A stretch of 7,939 bases of DNA, taken from NCBI GenBank assembly GCA_017483425.1, contig JAFUWM010000221.1, positions 1-7,939 of the forward strand, given 5' to 3'. The position numbers and the translations under genes were made by a program. The notes beneath the pieces were generated by a model. It was given only the letters and a program-made list of their open reading frames with translations. It was not told where the DNA came from and did no database searches. Source of the DNA: Lachnospiraceae bacterium. GTDB taxonomy: Bacteria > Bacillota > Clostridia > Lachnospirales > Lachnospiraceae. How positions within the stretch are numbered: position 1 is the first letter of the stretch; each line of letters starts with the position of its first letter. Positions 1 through 5,809 of the stretch are shown here, piece by piece.

Positions 1-181
1 AGCTCGCTAATACCTCGCTAAGTGCATAGGTATAATTCACACGTAAGCGGCTAAAACACAGCCGCTAAGTGCTCATAGTATACCATATGCACTAAGCTCG
101 CTAATACCTCGCTAAGTGCATAGGTATAATTCACACGTAATCGGCTAAAACACAGCCGCTAAGTGTTCATAGTATACCATA
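1..181. repeat. Tandem pair of 94-bp intergenic repeats
   Basis: Positions 1-87 and 95-181 are direct repeats with a 94-bp period and two mismatches in 87 bases (G47 versus T141, C72 versus T166). Copy 1 carries a 7-bp hairpin, AGCGGCT (46-52) and AGCCGCT (60-66) around a 7-nt loop; the G-to-T change shortens it to 5 bp in copy 2. Each unit contains CTCGCTAA twice, 11 bp apart, and a TATAAT (31-36, 125-130) without a good -35 partner. The first base of the window already lies in the repeat, so the array may extend to the left. There is no ORF here and no transposase end that I recognise. It may be a family of dispersed intergenic elements; that is inference. Confidence 0.93.
16..166. repeat. 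47-bp sub-periodicity within the repeat array
   Basis: The decamer CGCTAAGTGC (CGCTAAGTGT in the last case) occurs at 16-25, 63-72, 110-119 and 157-166, exactly 47 bp apart each time. Upstream of each decamer is a GCTAAWAC-like element, and downstream a (TC)ATAG(G)TATA-like element, so the two halves of the 94-bp unit are diverged copies of one ancestral 47-bp unit. A dyad, AGTGC (68-72) with GCACT (89-93), is centred exactly on GTATAC (78-83). A second stem pairs TATGCACT (86-93) with AGTGCATA (115-122). Confidence 0.85.
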
Positions 182-203
182 ATTACAATAATGGGGTCAA
201 AGA

Positions 204-232
204 TAGATATATTACTTTGTCTGGGTTATAAT
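204..232 (+). promoter_or_regulatory. Candidate sigma-A promoter of the L,D-transpeptidase gene
   Basis: A perfect -10 hexamer, TATAAT (227-232), lies 17 bp downstream of TAGATA (204-209), which matches four of the six bases of the TTGACA consensus. The expected transcription start, about 7 nt after the -10, falls at or within a base of the A of the ATG at 239. No Shine-Dalgarno sequence is present before that ATG. Confidence 0.55.
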
Positions 233-238
233 TAAGCC

Positions 239-1474
239 ATGAAAAAAGCCTGGAAGATCATTATATGCATAGTAGCATCTGTACTTGTCATATGCTGCGT
301 TATATACGGTGTGATTTATCATGAGGGACTCAGATTTAATCCCGGTACGGAAAACCTCATAAGTATAAAGCCTTCATCACGCACAAGTAAGATAGTCCTT
401 ACACTTTCGGAAAACGGAACCTTAAAGGATTATGATATAAACATAACCAAAACCTATACTCCGGAGGGAGTGACCGCATCTCCTGTTTATATCGGGAATA
501 TCATAAAATCCGAAACCATAGATGAAGATGCCTTAAGCGCTGCGGTAGAGGATGCCATCTCGTCCGCAGACAGGAAAGGAATGGTTCCTGCCTACATTAC
601 CCATGACTGTAAATTTATCCCTGCCGAAAAAGGAAATCTGGTGGATGAGGACAGGCTTCTTAAAGATGTGACTGACGGATTTCCCAAAAGAGCAGTGTAT
701 GATATCGGGGATTACTATATCGAAGAAGAGGACGATTCCGCAAGGCTTAAGGAAATAGTCGATAAACTGGACAACTCACGTATATCGTATAGCAACGGAT
801 CAGTCATCAAGGCTTCAGATATGGATCCGGAATACATAAGCCGTACTGATTCCATAAGTCTCAACGCGGCAAAAATAAGAGACGCCGCGATGGACATATC
901 CCTAAGCTATGATGATATAGGTAAGGTGACCGTGGATTTTGACTCAACCCTACGGGGTATAGTCGAGGTCAAAGGCGGGACGTGGGGAACAATGACTGAT
1001 TCCGAGGCGGAAATGGACGCGGCAGAGGCGATACTAAGCTCCCTGGAGGTAAGCGAAAACAGGATCCCGGAATGCAGACAGTATCTTACCTTTGATCTTC
1101 CGAATACGTATATAGAGGTAGATAAAGAGAACCAGCGTGTATTTGTCTATGAGGATGGAAGGCTCATAATGGCAACCGACTGCGTCACGGGCAGGGTGCC
1201 TGACAGGGCAACGCCCTCCGGGATATTCTTTGTATCGGAATGCGCAAAGAACAAAACACTCCGCGGACCGGGATACGCTTCTTTCGTAAACCGCTGGATG
1301 CGGCTTACGAACAGCGGGGTAGGTCTTCATGACGCCACATGGAGACGGTCATTTGGCGGTAATATATACATGCATGACGGCTCTCACGGATGTATAAATC
1401 TGCCTAAGGACTTTGCCTATGAGCTTTATGACTGGGTCGAGACCAAAGAATACCTCTGCACGATAGTTTTCTGA
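239..1474 (+). CDS. Membrane-anchored L,D-transpeptidase (YkuD family)
   Basis: This is a peptidoglycan cross-linking or modifying enzyme that acts outside the membrane, using a catalytic cysteine to form 3-3 cross-links or to attach groups to stem-peptide meso-diaminopimelate or lysine. Residues 5-27 form one hydrophobic membrane anchor with a short basic N-terminus. Residues about 45-275 are an extracytoplasmic region resembling the PG-binding (PG_binding_4-like) part of clostridial L,D-transpeptidases. Residues about 288-411 are the YkuD domain: TPSG at 325-328, the conserved His364 in GLHDA, and the SHGCIN signature at 382-387 with His383 and catalytic Cys385. All key residues are present, so it should be active. 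The start was chosen because the anchor begins there and an upstream in-frame ATG at 191 runs into a TAA at 233. There is no Shine-Dalgarno sequence. The gene is convergent with the minus-strand operon, 5 bp away. The family call is firm; the exact reaction is inferred. Confidence 0.95.
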   Translation: MKKAWKIIICIVASVLVICCVIYGVIYHEGLRFNPGTENLISIKPSSRTSKIVLTLSENGTLKDYDINITKTYTPEGVTASPVYIGNIIKSETIDEDALSAAVEDAISSADRKGMVPAYITHDCKFIPAEKGNLVDEDRLLKDVTDGFPKRAVYDIGDYYIEEEDDSARLKEIVDKLDNSRISYSNGSVIKASDMDPEYISRTDSISLNAAKIRDAAMDISLSYDDIGKVTVDFDSTLRGIVEVKGGTWGTMTDSEAEMDAAEAILSSLEVSENRIPECRQYLTFDLPNTYIEVDKENQRVFVYEDGRLIMATDCVTGRVPDRATPSGIFFVSECAKNKTLRGPGYASFVNRWMRLTNSGVGLHDATWRRSFGGNIYMHDGSHGCINLPKDFAYELYDWVETKEYLCTIVF

Positions 1475-1479
1475 GCTAC

Positions 1480-3144
1480 TTAAAGCTGTACGTTAAATAG
1501 GTTCCTGAGCTGGTTTACTATATCGTCGGAGCCTGCATTTATAAGCGCTGCCTCATTCACGGATGAGAGTTCTTTTAACTGGTTTTCCGCCGAGCCCCCA
1601 TTTAAATTATAGCCTATCGTATACACCGGCACATCAAGACCGCCTACTATCTTGGAGGTTCTGCTCAGATTCACGCCCCTGTTGGCATCACCGTCAGAGA
1701 GAACGAAAAGCATGGGCTTCGCGTCGGGGATCTCCTCCATCGCGTCCTCCATCATCTTTAGCGCCACAAGCACAGCGTCGTAGGTTGCGGTCCCCCCGGA
1801 GGCGGTGAGCTGCTTTACCGCGCCTGAGAAATATGCTCTCTGTGTAGCGTCAAACTGCGCTATGGGCAGATCAATATAAACATTGTCATTGTATGATACC
1901 AGACCGATATAGTGGTCACTCCCGATATACTTCGATGACGCGACGAGCGAATCTCTGAGTGAATTTATAGGCAGACCGTCCATCGAGCCGGACACGTCGG
2001 CGACAAAGACAGCCACTATCGGACGCCCGCCGTCCTTTGAAGCTTTCCATATCTTTTGTGCAGCCGTCCAGCCTGCCCCGTCAAGTCCTGGATCCTGCGC
2101 CTTATATTCATCATGGAGATTGAAGCCCTTATCGGTGGCGAGCTTCTGTATAGCTGGAGTCTGCAGGTATTCCACAAAAAGCTTTGCCGCCTCCTGCTCT
2201 TCCGTATCAACATAATCAAATGTATATACCGGATGGTCATGCCTTATGCCCGCCGGCGTGTAGACGTAATTCCTCAGCTCCGGAGTATTATGATAAGCCT
2301 GCTCCTCCATGACCATGGCCTTGATTATCCCTTTTGCCGCCTGCTCCCTCAGCACCGATGTAGTATAGGCCACGGGCGGAGACTGCTTCTGATATTCGAG
2401 CAGCTTCCCGGACGCGGTATCAGAAAGAGGATCCTCCGGATCAAATGAATGCAGCATAGCCGCCAGTATATTAAGTCCCGTAGACGAAGTATACGGATTT
2501 GTGTAGGCAAAGGTAAGATCACCTGCAATGGAAGCTTCAAGGACCTTATCCACAGTGACTTCGCCATACTTCTGGATAAACTCGTCATAGGTCTTCTTTT
2601 CCATCAGAACGCCCGCTGTATTTCCCGCGACCCTGTCCGCGAGCTTGATAGTCCTGAAGCCCTCGGCATCAAGCATTTCGCCCCATGCGGAATTTGACGG
2701 CGCAAAGACCTCCGGCCTGTAGCCTCCGTCCTCTATATATGTTACTGCCTCTCCCGAGGTTATCTTTCTCACCGATACGGAGACGCTTTTTCCCCCGACC
2801 TCCTGTTTTGAGGAATTAAATTTCTCCGCTGCTTCAACCATCCAGTCGTCAGGAGCCTTGGAGCTCATCTCTGTAGCCGCCGCGACCTCTATGTCTATCT
2901 GCCCCCGTCCTTCGGTGACGATCGGAAAGGTGCTTATATCCGCAAGCGTGACCGACTCATCAGTATCCTCATATATGTCAAGCGGCGCGTTTATCTCTGT
3001 CGGCTTTATCTCTTTCCAGTATGCGTCAAGCTCCTTGAGGCTCTCCTCTCTCGTGTAGGAATCCGAGCCTACCCCCAGCGTGTCTCCGCAGCCTGTAAGA
3101 ACCAGTACCGCGGCAAAAAAGACTGCCGGCAATCTATATTTCAT
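1480..3144 (-). CDS. Lipoprotein with solute-binding-like and von Willebrand A domains
   Basis: This is a surface lipoprotein of 554 residues. The signal peptide ends in the lipobox LTGC (16-19), so Cys19 is the predicted lipidated residue. Residues about 80-345 look like a type 2 periplasmic-binding fold (WMVEAAEKFN at 101-110, NPYTSSTGLN at 216-225, typical of bacterial extracellular solute-binding proteins). Residues about 375-550 are a VWA domain with an intact MIDAS metal site: DVSGS (383-387), Thr452 in GGTATYD and Asp484 in SDGDAN. The pairing of these two domains is known from proteins named substrate-binding and VWA domain-containing; the ligand is unknown. There is no ABC permease or ATPase in the window, so transport is unlikely and a sensing or adhesion role is more plausible (inference). 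The ATG overlaps the upstream gene's stop as ATGA and has a strong GGAGG Shine-Dalgarno sequence. It is the last gene of the operon; no terminator is visible before the convergent gene. Confidence 0.92.
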   Translation of the reverse strand: MKYRLPAVFFAAVLVLTGCGDTLGVGSDSYTREESLKELDAYWKEIKPTEINAPLDIYEDTDESVTLADISTFPIVTEGRGQIDIEVAAATEMSSKAPDDWMVEAAEKFNSSKQEVGGKSVSVSVRKITSGEAVTYIEDGGYRPEVFAPSNSAWGEMLDAEGFRTIKLADRVAGNTAGVLMEKKTYDEFIQKYGEVTVDKVLEASIAGDLTFAYTNPYTSSTGLNILAAMLHSFDPEDPLSDTASGKLLEYQKQSPPVAYTTSVLREQAAKGIIKAMVMEEQAYHNTPELRNYVYTPAGIRHDHPVYTFDYVDTEEQEAAKLFVEYLQTPAIQKLATDKGFNLHDEYKAQDPGLDGAGWTAAQKIWKASKDGGRPIVAVFVADVSGSMDGLPINSLRDSLVASSKYIGSDHYIGLVSYNDNVYIDLPIAQFDATQRAYFSGAVKQLTASGGTATYDAVLVALKMMEDAMEEIPDAKPMLFVLSDGDANRGVNLSRTSKIVGGLDVPVYTIGYNLNGGSAENQLKELSSVNEAALINAGSDDIVNQLRNLFNVQL

Positions 3145-3914
3145 CTTGCTTCCTCCTTACTTTCCTCTATCCCCCTGATCGTATCCTGTATCACCCTGAT
3201 CCAGCTGTCGAGCAGTGATCTGTCGGCTCCGCCCTCCTTTGAATTATATTCATCAATCCAGTCTGCGGAAACCATGAGCAGCTTCTTTGACTGATCCAGA
3301 AGCTTGCCGTTCCGCTCAAGTATCGTTCCGACCTTTGTCATGTCAAGTCTTGATTCATCTGCTCCGTCGCCCGCGACTATGCACTGGTTTACGATGCCTC
3401 TGAGATTAAGGCATATTTCCTTTTCAACGGAATCAAGGGTTCCTACCGTATCCTTTAAGTAGGCCGCTTTATTCAGGCTTATGAGATCCCCCTGCCGCCT
3501 CTGAAGCTCATCCATGCGATCCATCTGCGCAAGGCACCTGTCCATAAGACCCGAAAGCCCCTGGGAGCTTTCCTTTATATGCTGAAGCCTCATCCTTGTG
3601 GTATCTGGATCGGTCATGCTCTCCTCAGGCGCATCCTCAGGATCGACTTCAAGCCTCATCGTCTTCTTTTCAGCGGAAGCTATGGCAAGCTGTTTTTTAG
3701 CGCCTGCCGCAAGATCCGCAGCCGACCATACCGTGAGCACGCCGCCTGCGACCCCTGCCGCGTTAGTAAGGAATGAAACCGTCCTGACACCCAGCAGTAC
3801 GATCAGGGACTGTCCCGCTGCCCCCAATCCCGCTACGATAAGAGCCGTTGCCCCGGCTATTATTACGGTCCTGAGTGCTTTTCCCTTTAAGTTGATACCC
3901 TTTTTATCCGACAT
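3141..3914 (-). CDS. Two-span membrane helical protein, XpaC-like position next to telA
   Basis: The 257-residue protein has a basic N-terminus and two closely spaced hydrophobic segments (about 14-42 and 45-68), which predict a membrane hairpin with both ends in the cytoplasm. The remainder, about 75-257, is charged and strongly helix-forming, with heptad-like stretches at 107-145 and 195-215, so it is probably a helical bundle or coiled coil. In many Firmicutes telA is paired with xpaC, which encodes a protein of similar plan (N-terminal membrane hairpin plus cytoplasmic helices); here the neighbour and the plan match, but I cannot confirm the family from motifs. No enzymatic signature is visible. 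It overlaps telA by 11 bp and the downstream lipoprotein gene by 4 bp. GGAAAG (3916-3921) lies only 1 nt from the ATG, so translation probably depends on coupling. Likely role: membrane partner of TelA (inference). Confidence 0.8.
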   Translation of the reverse strand: MSDKKGINLKGKALRTVIIAGATALIVAGLGAAGQSLIVLLGVRTVSFLTNAAGVAGGVLTVWSAADLAAGAKKQLAIASAEKKTMRLEVDPEDAPEESMTDPDTTRMRLQHIKESSQGLSGLMDRCLAQMDRMDELQRRQGDLISLNKAAYLKDTVGTLDSVEKEICLNLRGIVNQCIVAGDGADESRLDMTKVGTILERNGKLLDQSKKLLMVSADWIDEYNSKEGGADRSLLDSWIRVIQDTIRGIEESKEEAR

Positions 3915-5040
3915 TCTTTCCGGCGCCCACTAAAGCCGTCCTGAGCTCGTCTTCTATGCCTCTGAGCTCCGCCTCCGCAGTCTTTCTCTTCTCTCTGCCT
4001 TCCTCCTGTATCCTTGTCACGTCGTTTATCATGGATATGATATCCGCGTTTGCCTGTTTCAAAGTCTCTATATCCACTATTCCCCTCTCGGCTTCCGCAG
4101 CGGCGGCTACAGCGTTTGTCTTTAACGCGGCTGACTGTTCCTTAAGCATCTGGTTCGTTATGTCCGAAACCGCCTTCTGCATTTCCGTCGCCTGCCTGCT
4201 GTTCTCTATGGCAAGCGCAAGCGCTATGCGCCTCTTCCACAGTGAGATCGTGTCAGTTGAGGAGGTGTACAGGCTTCTCGCCATATCCTGGTCGTTTTTC
4301 TGTACCATCCTTATCTGCGGAGCCATCTGCATGCATATGGTCCTCGTAAGCTCCATGTCATAAATCTGCTTCTCAAACTGGGCTATCCTCTCCTTGAAGT
4401 CCTGATATGCCCACGCATCTTCCTGAGAGCCTGTTTCCTCCGCTTTTTTCCTGAGCTCCTCCAGCTCACCGCTTCTTGCTTCCTCAAGCTTCTGTCTGCC
4501 GGCCATTATATACATCGTCAGCTCTCTGTAGTATTCCAGGTTTTCATCATACATCCGGTCAAGCCCGTCAATATCAACGAGAAGCTTCATCCTCTGTCCC
4601 TCAAGCTCTTTTGCTATGGAGTCCACGGCATTGCTGACCTTGCCGTACTGAACCTTGATCTCTTCGATCTTCTTTTTGGCACTCTTCATAAACTTAAGCC
4701 CGCCCGTGCTCTCGCCCGGATCACACTTTTTTACCTGTACGGTAAGCTGCGACAGGAGTTTTCCTATCTCGCCGGTATCCCTGCCTGTTACGGACTTCAA
4801 TGCCTCATCCGCAAAGCCCGTAGCCTTTGTCCTCGCGGATTCACCGTAGCGTGATATCACGGCGGAATCATGCAGGTCTATCTTTTGGACGAACTCTTCA
4901 ACCTGCTTCTGCTCCTCGGGTGTAAGCGCTTCCGCCTGCTTCATTATCTCCGATATCTGTTCTCCCGCGCTGTCCTCTGAAGCCACAGTCTGAACCGCTG
5001 TCTTTTCTTCCGCTCCGTCAAGTGTAAGATTAATCATCAT
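3904..5040 (-). CDS. telA: TelA-family toxic anion resistance protein
   Basis: The 378-residue product matches the TelA family, cytoplasmic to membrane-associated, almost wholly helical proteins first linked to tellurite resistance and now tied to envelope stress and resistance to cell-wall-active agents. Family hallmarks seen here are DIDGLDRMYDENLEYYRELT (156-175), PQIRMVQKND (241-250), the STDTISLWKRRIALALA stretch (261-277), and the C-terminal segment 302-342 with LKTNAVAAAAEAERG and QANADIISMINDV. Length is normal. Residues 1-100 are acidic and variable, as is usual. The biochemical activity of the family is not established. There are two adjacent ATGs, at 5040 and 5037; the GGGGGG at 5042-5047 is 1 nt from the first but 4 nt from the second, the same spacing as in the kinase gene, so translation may begin at 5037. 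The gene overlaps its neighbours by 11 bp on both sides. Confidence 0.93.
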   Translation of the reverse strand: MMINLTLDGAEEKTAVQTVASEDSAGEQISEIMKQAEALTPEEQKQVEEFVQKIDLHDSAVISRYGESARTKATGFADEALKSVTGRDTGEIGKLLSQLTVQVKKCDPGESTGGLKFMKSAKKKIEEIKVQYGKVSNAVDSIAKELEGQRMKLLVDIDGLDRMYDENLEYYRELTMYIMAGRQKLEEARSGELEELRKKAEETGSQEDAWAYQDFKERIAQFEKQIYDMELTRTICMQMAPQIRMVQKNDQDMARSLYTSSTDTISLWKRRIALALAIENSRQATEMQKAVSDITNQMLKEQSAALKTNAVAAAAEAERGIVDIETLKQANADIISMINDVTRIQEEGREKRKTAEAELRGIEDELRTALVGAGKNVG

Positions 5041-5809
5041 TCCCCCCTATAATATCCCGCAGATCCTCTGCCTTTATCCTTAAGTCTCTGTCTACATGCT
5101 TCATATTCAGAACCTTTATCAGATGTTTTCTTGCCTCACTGTACTCGCCCTGATCGTACAAAAGCGCGGCGATCAGATAAGCAAGCGCAGCCTCCCCGAT
5201 CTCACTGAGCGGAGAGTTTTCCTTAAGTTCCGCCTCCTTGAAATTACTGAGAGCGTATTTAAGGAACTTCTCTTCCTCGGGAAGTCCCATGGGTTCGCTT
5301 TCATCTACAGAAGCGCCCTTGTTTTCGATCGCTTCACGCCAGCTTCTTAAAAGCCATGCCGTATACAGCGCCGTGAGTCCCCGTCTGCTGTTTTTCGCTC
5401 CCCTTATAAGATTGCATCTTATCGCAGATTTATACGCTTCATATGCCCGTTCATAGTCCCTTATGCCCCCGGTAAAGTAAAGATCCGCATCCGTTTTAGC
5501 GCTGTTTTCCCTGAGCATTGCGGCTTCATTGCTGTTTATATTTGAAAAAAATTTATCAAGCTCCGCATATCCGCATGCGGGACACTCTATGACACGGTAT
5601 TTAAGCACGTCAATATTTTTATATCTGGGTCTGAGATCTATATCCCGCCCGTCTGACACAGCTTCATCAGACCGTACGCGTTTCATGGTAAACGGCTTTT
5701 TGCAGACAGGACACCTGTATTCCTTATCAAAAAGCAGTGCCTCGTCGTCAAAACCCAGATCCAGCTTTCCGCCCGTAGATATGGTTTGTCCGGGTAATTC
5801 GCCCCTCAT
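5030..5809 (-). CDS. DUF2225 protein with zinc ribbon and TPR-like helices
   Basis: The 259-residue product carries two CxxC pairs, Cys33/Cys36 in CPVCKKPF and Cys76/Cys79 in CPACGYAE, which together should bind one zinc in a ribbon, as expected for DUF2225. Residues about 92-250 are helical with TPR-like spacing (YERAYEAYKSAIRCNL at 119-134, and YDQGEYSEARKHLIKVLNM at 218-236), suggesting a protein-binding scaffold. No signal peptide or membrane segment is seen, so it is cytoplasmic. No function is known for the family; in this setting it may be an adaptor between the STAS-kinase and TelA (inference). Its ATG overlaps the upstream stop as ATGA and only a weak GGTG precedes it, so it is likely translated by coupling to the kinase gene. 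Confidence 0.88.
   Translation of the reverse strand: MRGELPGQTISTGGKLDLGFDDEALLFDKEYRCPVCKKPFTMKRVRSDEAVSDGRDIDLRPRYKNIDVLKYRVIECPACGYAELDKFFSNINSNEAAMLRENSAKTDADLYFTGGIRDYERAYEAYKSAIRCNLIRGAKNSRRGLTALYTAWLLRSWREAIENKGASVDESEPMGLPEEEKFLKYALSNFKEAELKENSPLSEIGEAALAYLIAALLYDQGEYSEARKHLIKVLNMKHVDRDLRIKAEDLRDIIGGNDD
5037..5047 (-). promoter_or_regulatory. Poly-G ribosome binding site that decides the telA start
   Basis: GGGGGG (5047-5042) is followed by AATGATG, so two ATGs are possible. The second, at 5037, is 4 nt from the G-run, identical to the spacing seen before the STAS-kinase ATG (GGGGGG at 6928-6923, then CATA). This favours a start at 5037, which would remove one methionine from the product. 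Confidence 0.45.

Noticed and set aside
1..181. CRISPR array
   Set aside because: Only two long units are seen, the unit is 94 bp, the 47-bp halves are diverged rather than identical, there are no unique spacers of constant length, and no cas gene is present.
191..235. Upstream in-frame start for the L,D-transpeptidase at ATG 191
   Set aside because: The frame runs into a TAA at 233-235, before the ATG at 239.
1034..1330. Minus-strand ORF of 98 residues
   Set aside because: It is antisense to the YkuD catalytic domain, which is intact, and has no family match that I recognise.
1475..1500. Bidirectional terminator between the convergent genes
   Set aside because: The AGCT...AGCT matches at the junction make only a very weak 4-bp stem, with no T-run on either strand.
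2056..2448. Plus-strand ORF of 130 residues
   Set aside because: It is antisense to the lipoprotein gene, spanning the solute-binding to VWA junction, with no ribosome binding site or domain.
3598..3933. Plus-strand ORF of 111 residues
   Set aside because: It lies wholly antisense to the two-span membrane protein gene and the end of telA, has Ala/Ser-rich shadow composition, no Shine-Dalgarno sequence and no recognisable domain.
3956..4363. Plus-strand ORF of 135 residues with hydrophobic stretches
   Set aside because: It is antisense to the conserved C-terminal half of telA, whose family motifs are clear; the hydrophobicity comes from reading charged helical codons on the other strand.
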